Source: Aquarana catesbeiana
Taxonomy: Eukaryota > Chordata > Amphibia > Anura > Ranidae
Assembly (NCBI RefSeq): GCF_042186555.1
Contig: NC_133336.1
Location: 189,812,073 to 189,876,072, forward strand
Length of the DNA: 64,000 nucleotides
Direction: 5' to 3'
Shown here: positions 10,501 through 20,894 of the stretch, piece by piece
Layout: each line of letters begins with the position of its first letter
Position numbering within the stretch: position 1 is the stretch's first letter
The notes under the pieces: model-generated
Database searches by the model: none
Told to the model about the DNA's origin: nothing
What the model saw: only the letters and a program-made list of their open reading frames with translations
Program-made: the position numbers and the translations under genes

Positions 10501-12554
10501 CTCTTGTTAGCCCCCTTGTAATAGCAATAAAGTAAATAAAATAAAATTTAAAAGAAGTGTAAAAAAATAAATAAAAAGTGTTATAAAACACTTTTTATTA
10601 AAATATATAAAATAAAGATTTATAAAGATTGTATTACGTCACTTCCAGGGTCACAACTGTCATTCCTCTTGTTAGCTTCCTTGCAATAGCAATAAAGTAA
10701 AATTTAAAAAAAAGAATAATTTAAGAGAAGTGTAAAAAAAAAAAGTTATAAAACAAAAAAAATGTAAAATAAAGATTTATAAAGATTGTATTACGTCACT
10801 TCCAGGGTCACAGCTGTCATTCCTCGGCTAGTGTAGCCAAGGATGCAGCTATTTATACACCGTCTGTGTTTGAATAGATGTATTGGAGGGCAGGGGAGAC
10901 ATCGGGGGGGGGGTCTGTTCCATAAAGGGTACCTGTCACCTGCCCATGCTATCACATACAGGGCTTCTAAGCCCCCTAGTGATAGTAATATACAGTTGTG
11001 CTCATAAGTTTACATACCCTGGCAGAACTTATGATTTCTTGGCCGTTTTTCAGAGAATATGAATGATACCACAAAAAGATTTCTTTCACTCATGGTTAAT
11101 GTTTGGCTGAAGCCATTTATTATCAATCAACTGTGTTTACTCTTTATAAATCCTTGCAACAGAAACTACCCAAATGACCCTGATCAAAAGTTTACATACC
11201 CTGGTGATTTTGGCCTGATAACATGCACACAAGTTGACACAAAGGGGTTTGAATGGCTATCAAAGGTAACCATCCTCACCTGTGATCTGTTTGCTTGTAA
11301 TTAGTGTGTGTGTATAAAAGGTCAATGAGTTTCTGGACTCCTGACAGACCCTTGCATCTTTCATCCAGTGCTGCACTGACATTTCTGGATTCTGAGTCAT
11401 GGGGGAAAGCAAAAGAATCGTCAAAGGATCTGCGGGAAAAGGTATCTGAACTTTATAAAACAGGAAAGGGATATAAAAAGATATCCAAGGAATTGAGAAT
11501 GCCAGTCAGCAGTGTTCAAACTCTAATTAAGAAGTGGAAAATAAGAGGTTCTGTTGAAACCAAACCACGGTCAGGTAGACCAACTACAATTTCAGCCACA
11601 ACTGCCAGGAAAATTGTTCGGGATGCAAAGAAAACCCCACAAATAACTTCAGGTGAAATACAGGACTCTGAAAACATGTGGTGTAGCTGTTTCAAGATGC
11701 ACAATAAGGAGGCACTTGAAGAAAGATGGGCTGCATGGTCGAGTCGCCAGAAGAAAGCCATTACTACGCAAATGCCAGAAAGTATCCCGCTTACAATACG
11801 CCAAACAGCACAGAGACAAGCCTCAAACCTTCTGGCACAAAATCATTTGGAGTGATGAGACCAAAATTGAGCTTTTTGGCCACAACCATAAACACTACAT
11901 TTGGAGAGGAGTCAACAAGGCCTATGATGAAAGGTACACCATACCTACTGTGAAACACGGTGGTGGATCGCTGATGTTTTGGGGATGTGTGAGCTACAAA
12001 GGCACAGGAAATTTGGTCAAAATTGATGACAAGATGAATGCAGTATGTTGTAAAAAAATACTGGAGGAACATTTGCATTCATCAGCCAGGAAGCTGCGCA
12101 TGGGACGTACTTGGACATTCCAACATGACAATGATCCAAAACACAAGGCCAAGTCGACCTGTCATTGGCTACAGCAGAATAAAGTGAAGGTTCTGGAGTG
12201 GCCATCTCAGTCTCCTGACCTCAATATCATTGAGCCACTCTGGGGAGATCTCAAACGTGCAGTTCATGCAAGACAGCCCAAGAATCTACAAGAACTGGAG
12301 GCTTTTTGCCAAGAGGAATGGGCAGCTTTACCATCTGAGAAGATAAAGAGTCTCATCCACAAATACCACAAAAGACTTCAAGCTGTCATTGATGTTAAAG
12401 TGGGCAATACACAGTATTAAGAACCGGGGTATGTAAACTTTTGATCAGGGTAGTTTCTGTTGCCATTATGATTTAAAAAGAGTAAATACAGTTGATTGTT
12501 AATAAATGGCTTCAGCCAAACACTAACCATCAGTGAAAAAAGTTTTTGTGCGTG

Positions 12555-12609
<55 letters not shown>

Positions 12610-15600
12610 AGGTAAAAAATGTGCATTTATTATTTTATTTATTTATTTTACTGGCACCTGCAGAGCGTTGCACCCGTGATCGGCAGATTTTAGGTCAGAC
12701 TTCTCCTTTGTGGTTCTTTCCATGCTGAGAATCGCACAGCTCTGTCAGATAACAGCCTCTGATTGGTGACTTTACTGTATAGAATTTTTATATAAAGGGA
12801 TTTCTTTTATTTTTTTTTTATTTTTTTTTTTTTCCTAATAGCGGGATTCTGATTGCTGTGTGTGAAGCCCTTTGTTACCCCTGTTTTTCCTTTTGCTGGT
12901 AAGTCTTCTTCAGGTTCCAGATTCATACAAGGTTGTGTGTTTGCCTCTTTCTGCAGAGTCCGCGGTCGTCCTTCCCAAGCACAAGCAGAGGATGCCGCTA
13001 GATAAAGAGGAGATTATAAAGAAGTTGGAGGTAAGGATTGTGTGTGTGTAATGTGATATCGGGTCTAATGTTCAATCCCAAGGATTAGAGGCTCTGTCAG
13101 GTTTTTATTGCTTATTTATGGGAGGAGAGAGCAGAGGGATGACCTAATCAGTCTTCTTCTTAGCAGTCAGCAGGCTGGAGGACCTATTGATCGGGAGAGA
13201 GAGAGCAGAGAGATGACCTAATTAGTCTGCTTAGCTGTTAGCAGGCTGGAGGACCTGTTGATAGGGGGAGAGAACAGAGAGATGACCCAATCTGTCTTCT
13301 TAACAGTCATCGGGCTTGGGACCTGTTGATAGGAGGAGAGAGCAAAGAGATGACCCAATCCGTCTTCTTAGCAGTCATCGGGCTTGGGACCTGCTGATAG
13401 GAGGAAAGAACAGAGAGATGGCCTAATCCGTCTTCTTCTTAGCAGTCAGCAGGCTGGAGGACCTGTTGATGGGGGAGAGAGCAGAGAGATGACCTAATCA
13501 GTGCTCTTCTTAGCAGTCAGCAAACTGGGGGACCTGTTGACAGGGAGTAAGATCAGAGACATTACATAATCCGTCTATTTCTTAGCAGTCATCAGGCTTG
13601 GGACCTGCTGATAGGAGGAGAGATCAGAGAGATGACCTGATCAGTCTTCTTCTTAGCAGTCAGCAGGCTGGAGGACCTGTTTATAGGAGGAGAGAGCAGA
13701 GAGATGAGCTAATCAGTGTTCTTCTTAGCAAGCTGGAGGATACGCTAATAAGAGAAAGCAGAGAGATGACCTAATCAGTCTTCTTCTTAGTAGTCAGCAT
13801 GCTGGAGGACCTGTTAATAGGAGGGGAGAGCAGAGAGATGACCTAATCAGTCTTCTTCTTAGCAGGCTGGGGGACACGCTAATAGGAGAGAGAAGAGAGA
13901 TGACCTAATCAGTGTTCTTCTTATACCGCGTACACACGACCGGACTTTCCGTCAGAGTAGACTCTGTCGGTCTTTCGGACGGAGTTCCGCTGAAACGGAC
14001 TTGCCTACACACGATCACACCAAAGTCCATCGTTTAGAACGCGATGACATACGACCGGACTAGAAAAAGGAAGTTCATAGCAAGCTGCCCTTGCTTAGTT
14101 TTTGGTCCGTCGGACTAGCATACAGATGTTTTCCCGATAGGATCTGAATCCGTCGGAAAGATTTGAAACATGTTCTATTTCTAGGTCCGCCAGAATTTTA
14201 GAAAGAAAATGTCAGATGAAGCCCACACACGATCGGAATGTCCGACGGAATGATTCCGTCGGACCTTTTCTGCCAGAAAGTCCGGTCGTGTGTACGCGGC
14301 ATTGGAAGTCAGCAAGCTGGGGTACCTGTTAATAGGGGGAGAGAGCAGAGAGATGACCTAATCAGTCTTCTTAGCAGTCAGCAGTCTGGGGGACCTGCTT
14401 GAAGGAGGAGAGAGCAGAAAGATGACCTAATCAGTCTTCTTCTTGATGGGCGTATTCGGCCCAGCTAGGTTAGAAAGGAACACAGCCACTTATTTTATCC
14501 CCAGCGTGCGTCCTGCTATAAATGATTGTATGTTTGGGGGTTCTAAGTAATTTTCTAGCAAAAAATACTGATTTAAACTTGTAAACAAAAAGTGCTAGAA
14601 AAAGCCGGGTCTGACTGAATCAGTCTTCTTCTTAGCAGTCAGCAGGCTGGGGGAGAGAGCAGAGGGCTGACCTAATCGGTCTTCTTCTTAGCAGTCAGCA
14701 GGCTGGGGGAGAGAGCAGAGGGCTGACCTAATCGGTCTTCTTTTTAGTAGTCAGCAGGCTTGGGACCTGCTGATGGGAGGAGAGAGCAGAGGGTTGACTT
14801 AATCAGTCTTCTTCTTAGCAGTCAGCAGGCTGTGGAAGAGAGCAGAGGGCTGACCTAATTGGTCTTCTTCTTAGCAGTCAGCAGGCTGGGAGAGAGAGCA
14901 GAGGGCTGACCTAATTGGTCTTCTTCTTAGCAGTCAGCAGGCTGGGAGAGAGAGCAGAGGGCTGACCTAATCGGTCTTCTTCTTAGCAGTCAGCAGGCTG
15001 GGGGAGAGAGCAGAGGGCTGACCTAATCAGTCTTCTTCTTAACAGTCAGCAGGCTGGGGGAGAGTGCAGAGGGCTGACCCAATCAGTCTTCTTCTTAGCA
15101 GTCAGCAGGCTGGGGGGAGAGAGCAGAGGGCTGACCCAATCGGTCTTCTTCTTAGCAGTCAGCAGGCTGGGGGGAGAGAGCAGAGGGCTGACCCAATCGG
15201 TCTTCTTCTTAGCAGTCAGCAGGCTGGGGGAGAGAGCAGAGGGCTGACCTAATCAGTCTTCTTAACAGTCAGCAGGCTGGGGGAGAGAGCAGAGGGCTGA
15301 CCCAATCAGTCTTCTTCTTAGCAGTCAGCAGGCTGGGGGAGAGAGCAGAGGGCTGACCCAATCAGTCTTCTTCTTAACAGTCAGCAGGCTGGGGGAGAGT
15401 GCAGATGGCTTACCTAATCGGTCTTCTTCTTAGCAGTCAGCAGGGTTGGGACCTGCTGATGGGAGGAGAGAGCAGAGGGTTGACTTAATCAGTCTTCTTC
15501 TTAGAAGTCAGCAGGCTGGGGGACATGCTGATAGGAGGAGAGAGCAGAGAGATGACCTAATCGGTCTTCTTTTTAGCAGGCTGGGGGACATGCTGATAGA

Positions 15601-18600
15601 AGAGAGCAGAGAGATGACCTAATCAGTCTTCCTCTTAGCAGTCAGCAGGCTGGGGGATCTGCTGATAGGAGGAGAGAGCAGAGAGACAACTTAATCAGTC
15701 TTCTTGTTAGTAGTCAGCAGGCTGGGGGATCTGCTGATAGGAGGAGAGAGCAGAAAGATGATCTAATCAGTTTTCTTCTTGGTAGTTAGCAGGCTGGGGG
15801 ACCTGCTTTTAGGAGGAGAGAGCAGAGAGATCACCTAATCAGAGTTTTTCTTAGCAGTCAGCGAGCTGGGGGACCCGTTGATAGGGGGAGAGAGCAGAGA
15901 GATGACCCAATCAGTCTTCTTCTTAGAAGTCAGCAAGCTGGGGGGACCTGCTGATAGGAGGAGAGAGCAGAGAGACAACCTAATCAGTCTTCTTCTTAGT
16001 AGTCAGCAGGCTGGGGGACCTGCTGATAGGGGGAGAGAGCAGAAAGATGACCTAATCAGTTTTCTTCTTAGCGGGAATATTCGGCCCAGCTAGGTTAGAG
16101 ACGAACGCAGCCACTTGTGTTGTCCCCAGCGTGCGTCCCGTGACTCTACATTTTCTTTAGAATAAAAAGAAAAATAAACGCACATCAGCATTCCATGTCT
16201 GAGTATATTGTACGCGGGGACCCGGACCTGTTCTAGTAAGCGTGGGAATAAATGGGCTGACAATAACAATTGCCACAATTTCTCCTGTCACATTTTCCTT
16301 TCAGCCTCCTCCCGGCAGCCATGATTGCCGTATCATTAGACTGTTCATCATCCCCCCAGACAATACACACGCACAATGCAGCTGCCAGACAGGAGAGCGG
16401 GCCGCTTCTCATATCGCAAGCTTCATATTGTGACAGCGATTGTTGACTTAGTAACAATTCTTCTCTCTTTCCTCCACTTATAAGTGTTGGTATACATCTG
16501 TGCAATATAATACGGTGCAGTAAAGTGAGGCTGCTGCGAAAATGCTGGTTGCTTGGCTGTCACAGTGCAGATGATGTCACATAAATAGATATGCAGTCTG
16601 ATCGACTTTGTAATAACCATAGCTTCCTACCATGCTTGCCTTCAGGACTTCTCCAGAACCTCTGCCGTCCTCTGGAACTCCCTACCTCAGTATGGTGGGG
16701 TAGACTTCCCTGAATAAATGAGTTTTCACGCATTGCCTAAAAACTCATTTATTCAGGGAAGTCTACCCCCCCCCCACCTAAGAACTGTACTTGGGTCACC
16801 TCCATCAGATCATCCCCTATTACCTTTTGTAGCACCTCCCTCCTCCCTTTAGATTGTAAGCTCCATGGGAAGGGCCATACACACCTTGAATTTCATCTGA
16901 TTCCTGCTGAATCAGCCGAGATGTGGGTGACCCTTTTGGAATCACCCAGATCGATAGATTTCAATTTAAAAATCAAAGGAAAGGTAGAAGAGTCTCAGCT
17001 GAACAGTGCTTGAAGATAAATCGGATGCAGTTGCTGTTTGGGTATTCTGCCAGAATACAATAGACGGCAGGGGAGATCCCTCCTTCTGTGCTGTTTAGCA
17101 TGGAATCTGTACGTGTATGGCTAAGCTTAGAACCACTGTTGTTGTTAATGTAACAGACTTGGTCAGACAGGCCCCTTCTCTTGCACGGCAGTTCTTTGTG
17201 CTGAGAAATGTGGCAGTAAGGGCTGGAAGCAGCATTTTCACAGAAAAAGGGGGTATTTTAGAGAATTTCTATATAAAAATGGTCACAAATCATAACCAGC
17301 TGTGGTACAGGACTATCAGGAAATAAAAAGGTTTGAGATGTCAAACTCCACACTGAGGGGTGTGGCTGTTACTCAGCTCTGTCAGCATAGAGCACTGCAG
17401 TGTAAGGGATGGAAACGGCATTTTCACCAGAGAAAAGGGGTTTTTATGAGAATTCCCATATAAAATTAGTCACAAATCATAACCAGCTGTGGTACAGGAC
17501 TATAAAGAAAATAAAAGACTTCAAACTCCAAACTGAGGGGTGTGGCTGTTACTCAGCTCTGTCAGTATAGAGCACTGCAGCATAAGGGATGGAAACAGCA
17601 TTTTCACAAAGAAAAGGGGTATTTTAGAGACTTTCTATATAAAACCGGTCACAAATCATAACCGGCTGTGGTACAGGATTATCAGGAAACAAAAAGGTTT
17701 GAGATGTCAAACTTCACACTGAGGGGTGTGGCTGTTACTCAGCTCTGTCAGCATAGAGCACTGCAGTGTGAGGGCTGGAAGCAGCATTTTCACAGAGAAA
17801 AGGGGTATTTTAAGGAATTTCTGTATAAAATCGGTCAGAAATTATAACCAGCTGTGGTACAGGACTATCAGGGAATAAAAAAGACTTCAAACTCCACACT
17901 GAGGGGTGTGGCTGTTACTCAGCTCTGTCAGCACAGAGTACTGCAGTGTGGGAGTGCCAGGGAGTTTGCACATAAAATCGGTCACAAATCATAACCAGTG
18001 AGTTATGAGGGATGGAAGCAGTATTTTCCTTGAGAAATGGGAATTTCCAGGTAAAATCGTTCACAAATCCTAACCAGTGAGGGTACAGAACTATAAGGAA
18101 ACAAAAAGGTTTGAGGTGTCAAACTTTGGAAGCAGCATTTTTTCTCTCTCTAAAAAAAGGGGAGGGGGTGGCTATTTTAGGGAATTTTTACATAAAACCA
18201 GTCACAAATCACAACCAGTGGGGGGTCAAGACTATAAGGAAATAAAAAAGTTTGAGACTTCACAGTGAGGGGTGTAGCTTTATAGATTACATATAAGTAC
18301 ATGGGGCCCTCTCTGGCTTGTTGGAAGGGGTCCAGTTGAGGGTGACATAAAACTACATGGGGCCCTCTGTGGCCTGTTGGAAGGGGTCCTATTGAGGATG
18401 ACATAAAAGTACATGGGGCCCTCTCTTGCTTGTTGGAAGGGGTCCTGTTTCGAGGGACATATAAGTACATGGGGTCCTTTGTGGCCTGTTGGGAAGGGTC
18501 CTGTTTCGGGTGACATAGAAGTACATGGGGCCCTCTGTGGCCTGTTGGGAAGGGTCCTGTTTCGGGTGACATAGAAGTACATGGGGCCCTCTGTGGCCTG

Positions 18601-20894
18601 TTGGGAAGGGTCCTGTTTCGGGTGACATAGAAGTACATGGGGCCCTTTGTGGCCTGTTGGGAAGGGTCCTGTTTCGGGTGACATAGAAGTACATGGGGCC
18701 CTCTGTGGTCTATTGCGAAGGATCCTGTTTCGGGTGACATAAAGGTACATGGGGCCCTCTGTGGTCTATTGGGAAGGATCCTGTTTCGGGTGACATAAAG
18801 GTACATGGGGCCCTCTGTGGTCTATTGGGAAGGATCCTGTTTCGGGTGACATAAAGGTACATGGGGCCCTCTGTGGCCTGTTGGGAAGGGTCCTGTTTCG
18901 GGTGACATAGAAGTACATGGGGCCCTTTGTGGCCTGTTGGGAAGGGTCCTGTTTCGGGTGACATAAAGGTACATGGGGCCCTTTGTGGCCTGTTGGGAAG
19001 GGTCCTGTTTCGGGTGACATAGAAGTACATGGGGCCCTCTGTGGCCTGTTGGGAAGGGTCCTGTTTTGGGTGACATAAAAGTACATGGGGCCCTCTGTGG
19101 CCAGTTGGGAAGGGCCTGGTTTCGGGCGACATAAAGGTACATGGGGCCCTCTGTGGCCTGTTGGGAAGGGTCCTGTTTCAGGTGACATAAAGGTACATGG
19201 GGCCCTTTGTGGCCAGTTGGGAAGGGGTCCTGTTTCGGGTGACGTATAAGTACATGGGGCCCTCTGTGGCCTGTTGGGAAGGGTCCTGTTTCGGGTGACA
19301 TAAAGGTGTTGTCTTTTTTAATTTTTTTTGTAGAATCTTGAGAAAAAAGAGGAGGAAGTGAGCTCTGAGGAGGAAGAAGAAAAGAAAGAGGAAGAGGAGG
19401 ATCAGGAGGAAGAGGAAGACTATGATGAAGAGGAGCACGAGGAGGTAAGAGAACTGTTCAAACAGTACTGTATTTAAGGCAATACTCCAGCTATTCTCCC
19501 CCCCCTCCCCCTTTTCCCCGGACTCTCCTTGAAGCCCTTGCCCCCCCTCGCTCCCCTTCACCATACATCAAGAATTCTACAGAATACATGCTTCAAAAAT
19601 TCAACTATCTTCTAGCCAGCCATGTGATGTGATGGGTCCTTCCTCTCCATGTCTGATGTCAGTGGTGGCCGGTCCTTGGTGCTCACCTGCTAACGTGTGA
19701 TTGGCTCACAGCGATCATAAGCCACAGAGCCAGTCTGATTGCATTTTGCCTGTGATCTGTTTATGGGTTGAGTGCTTGTGGTTTAGCTTTCTCCGTCTCC
19801 TCATTACCTCTGTGAGACACTGGCAGTCCGTTTGGTTCTTTAAGAAGCTCGTCCTCTGGATTCACCTCCCTGATTCCAGGAATCATCTGTCTTCTGTCTC
19901 TAATACTGTTTAAATGCATTTTACTGGTTTTTATTACCGTATATATTCGAGTATAAGCCAAGTTTTTCAGCACATTTTTTAGGCTGAAAACCCCCCCTCG
20001 GCTTATACTCGAGTGAGGGTGCAGCCTCATTGTGCCCATCTGCAGCTGTACCTTAGATAACTAAAACAGCAGGTGTCTCCCGCTGTGTCATGCAGTCTTT
20101 CGGCGGCCGTCCGTTGTAACAAAGCCCCGCCTCCTCCTCGTCCGTGATAGAGGAACACCAATACAATGCTGGGAAACTGTATCAGTGTTCCTCTATCCTG
20201 GACGTGGAAGAGGCGGGGCTTTGTTACAACGGACGGCCGCCAAACAGACTGCATGACACAGCGGGAGACACCTGCTGTTTTAGTTATCTAAGGTACAGCT
20301 GCAGATGGGCACAGAGAGGCTGCAGATGGGCACAGAGAGGCTGCAGATGGGCACAGTGAGGATACAGGTGGGCACAGTGAGGCTGCAGATGGGCACAGTG
20401 AGGCTGCAGATGGGCACTGATGATACAGATGGGCACAGTGAGGCTGCAAATGGGCACAGTGAGGCTGCAGATGGGCACAGTGAGGCTGCAGATGGGCATT
20501 GTTTACCCAGTAGCTGCTGCATTTTTCACCCTAGGCTTATACTCAAGTCAATACGTTTTCCCAGTTTTTTGTGGTACAATTAGGTGCCTCAACTTATATT
20601 TGGATTGGCCTATACTCGAGTATATACGGAACGCTATTCCTGTTGGGGTAGGTTGCCCTCACTTTCTATTCCCCATGACTGGATTTATCGGTCTCACAAG
20701 GACAGGAAGTGAGCACCAATCCCCCCTACTGGGGACACAGACAATAATAGCGGTTCTGCCTCTTTTCATCCTCCAATGTTCCTAATCTCTCTCCTCTGCT
20801 TCTGTAGGAGACCGACTACATCATGTCTTATTTCGATAACGGGGAGGAGTTTGGCGGCGACAGCGATGACAACATGGATGAAGCTACGTATTGA
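7523..20894 (+). CDS. POLR3GL: RNA polymerase III subunit RPC7-like (RPC32-beta), 3' part
   Basis: Four spliced exons (7523-7579, 12957-13030, 19334-19444, 20808-20894) give an open C-terminal half of about 109 codons. RPC32 joins the RPC62 and RPC39 subunits in the Pol III initiation subcomplex, in the nucleus. The order is a basic helical segment (DWKLLPRELKIKVRKL), a linker rich in Lys, a long Glu/Asp tail, and the end DYIMSYFDNGEEFGGDSDD followed by NMDEATY. The segment EEHEEETDYIMSYFDNGE matches the POLR3GL paralogue better than POLR3G as I recall them. All splice sites are GT-AG with consistent phase. The N-terminal exons were not found in the window and are presumably upstream. The introns (5377, 6303 and 1363 nt) are packed with tandem arrays and transposons. 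Confidence 0.93.
7640..9420. repeat. Tandem array of 121-143 bp units, each with an inner hairpin
   Basis: About 13 copies in the POLR3GL intron. Every unit contains aatcagcacaagggaca and, about 25 bp later, tgtcccttgtgctgatg, its inverse complement. This is followed by a pyrimidine-rich stretch, a C run and a poly-A run. Unit starts near 7686, 7825, 7953, 8074, 8201, 8322, 8465, 8590 and 8717, with more to about 9357. Open frames across it are repeat artefacts. Confidence 0.92.
9421..10159. other. Intron sequence without recognised features
   Basis: 9421-9480 is the fading edge of the preceding array. No gene, RNA or clear repeat is recognised in the rest. Confidence 0.4.
10160..10980. repeat. 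Internally duplicated interspersed repeat (cacttccagggtcac family)
   Basis: The phrase tcacttccagggtcacaact with following cattcct and an A-rich tract with gcaataaagt appears three to four times (near 10185, 10470, 10635 and 10795), so part of the element is tandemly duplicated. The phrases aatgaccccagaagcgac and acctgtcacc recur in related form at 42290-42330, so these belong to one interspersed family. Confidence 0.6.
10993..12553 (+). mobile_element. Tc1-like element with IR/DR ends, copy 1, right end lost
   Basis: A TA at 10991-10992 precedes CAGTTGTGCTCATAAGTTTA. A second, inner repeat, gatcaaaagtttacatac, lies about 190 bp inside (11180-11200) and is mirrored near 12427-12450. This is the two-repeat (IR/DR) layout of Sleeping Beauty-type Tc1 elements. 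The outer right repeat is missing: the sequence runs into TA and T tracts at about 12554. The element therefore cannot be excised as it stands. Confidence 0.9.
11399..12420 (+). pseudogene. Tc1 (DD34E) transposase, two frame lesions
   Basis: The expected ATG at 11399-11401 is followed by one extra G in a G run, which puts the start out of frame with the rest. The body reads KDLREKVSELYKTGKGYKKI (helix-turn-helix) and RSGRPTTISATTARKIVRDA. It then breaks at about 11665 (cagGACTCTGAAAACA), where the C-terminal part continues in another frame as LKTCGVAVSRCTIRRHLKKD. The core has WSDETKIELFG, QHDNDPKHKAKS and DLNIIEPLW, with 34 residues between second Asp and Glu. It ends at TAA 12418-12420. Apart from the two shifts the catalytic part is complete. 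Confidence 0.9.
12554..12607. repeat. (TA)n followed by poly-T
   Basis: A short TA run and then about 30 T residues where the right inverted repeat of the Tc1 should be. Confidence 0.8.
12957..13030 (+). CDS. POLR3GL: POLR3GL internal exon
   Basis: The acceptor tttctgcag ends at 12956 and the donor GTAAGG starts at 13031. Two bases complete the codon begun in the previous exon. The exon then reads SAVVLPKHKQRMPLDKEEI and a Lys-Lys-Leu-Glu end, closing in phase 0. It is the linker between the basic segment and the acidic tail. Confidence 0.88.
13925..14302. mobile_element. Palindromic MITE (~375 bp), ccgcgtacacacgaccgg ends
   Basis: Inverted ends: ccgcgtacacacgaccgg at 13927 and ccggtcgtgtgtacgcgg at about 14281-14298. 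The interior is also largely inverted (cacacgatc and gatcgtgtg-type pieces, ccgtcgg repeats). It sits inside the intronic minisatellite. A related truncated copy is at 41583-42003. Superfamily not decided; a 3 bp duplication (tta/ttg) is possible. Confidence 0.8.
14448..14610. repeat. Interspersed repeat fragment in the array (first of a pair)
   Basis: Contains tattcggcccagctaggtta and cccagcgtgcgtcc, which recur at 16076-16140 at the end of the array. The later part, ggttctaagtaattttctag with caaaaaatac, recurs at 42912-42945, so it belongs to the TTAA-type family described there. Confidence 0.65.
16073..16240. repeat. Interspersed repeat fragment (second of a pair)
   Basis: Shares tattcggcccagctaggtta, the cagccactt phrase and ccccagcgtgcgtcc with 14448-14515, then diverges. 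It marks the end of the minisatellite. 16241-16640 holds nothing I recognise. Confidence 0.6.
16640..16900 (+). mobile_element. CR1-type LINE 3' fragment with a local hairpin
   Basis: The + strand reads FSRTSAVLWNSLPQYG at 16649-16696, and KTHLFREVYP further on. This is the LWNSLP...KTHLF hallmark at the end of CR1-like reverse transcriptase proteins. Between these, a perfect-looking inverted repeat (ggggtagacttccctgaata at about 16689, mirrored at about 16770) replaces normal coding text. The non-coding tail tagattgtaagctcc at 16851 matches the tail seen at 42038. Dead fragment. Confidence 0.7.
17190..18285. repeat. Tandem array of ~183 bp units
   Basis: About six units containing ggctgttactcagctctgtc, agcagcattttcac, gtcacaaatcataaccagc and ggtacaggactat. 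Later units lose parts (17960-18270). It lies in the third visible POLR3GL intron block. Confidence 0.9.
18286..19310. repeat. 56 bp minisatellite next to a POLR3GL exon
   Basis: About 18 copies of a 56 bp unit containing acatggggccctctgtggcc, tgttgggaagggtcctgttt and cgggtgacataaaggt. The array ends only about 24 bases before the acceptor of the exon at 19334. No unit has stops on the - strand in any frame, which explains open frames of up to 209 codons there. Confidence 0.94.
19334..19444 (+). CDS. POLR3GL: POLR3GL exon coding the acidic tail
   Basis: Acceptor ttttttttgtag ends at 19333 and donor GTAAGA starts at 19445. There are 37 codons, phase 0 to phase 0, beginning NLEKKEEEVSSEEEEE. 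Of the 37 residues 25 are Glu or Asp, the typical RPC32 acidic tail, and it ends DYDEEEHEE. The repetitive GAG/GAA codons look prone to length change. Confidence 0.92.
19936..20630. mobile_element. Palindromic interspersed element with TATACTCGAG-type ends
   Basis: The ends are accgtatatattcgagtata (19936) and tatactcgagtatatacgga (about 20630), with a second inner copy of the motif near 19999. The centre is a hairpin: 20032-20157 pairs with 20185-20312, arms of about 127 bp with few mismatches around a 27-base loop. A 20 bp minisatellite (gctgcagatgggcacagtga, about ten copies, 20296-20500) grows from the right arm. It lies in the last POLR3GL intron. No coding capacity. Confidence 0.82.
20808..20894 (+). 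CDS. POLR3GL: POLR3GL last coding exon
   Basis: The acceptor ctctgcttctgtag ends at 20807. Twenty-eight codons and TGA at 20892-20894. It reads ETDYIMSYFDNGEEFGGDSD and ends DNMDEATY. This is the most conserved part of RPC32 proteins and supports the gene call on its own. Confidence 0.95.
   Translation, partial: ETDYIMSYFDNGEEFGGDSDDNMDEATY

Larger units (their letters stand above)
13085..16072. repeat. Tandem array of ~57-75 bp units with splice-acceptor-like text
   Basis: About 35-40 units within the intron. The long form is gacctaatcagtcttcttct, tagcagtcagcaggctgg, then ggacctgctgataggaggag and agagcagagagat. A shorter ~57 bp form (14620-15420) lacks the ggacctgctgat part and reads agagagcagagggctgac. 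It is interrupted by a MITE at 13925-14302 and by an unrelated segment at 14448-14610. Many units carry CTGAC, a pyrimidine tract and TTAG in that order. Confidence 0.92.

Noticed and set aside
18177..19301. Several - strand open frames of 100-209 codons with a repeating RNRTLPNRPQRAPCT-like text
   Set aside because: They follow exactly from the 56 bp minisatellite, which has no stop in any - strand frame. Frames shift from unit to unit and there is no gene context.
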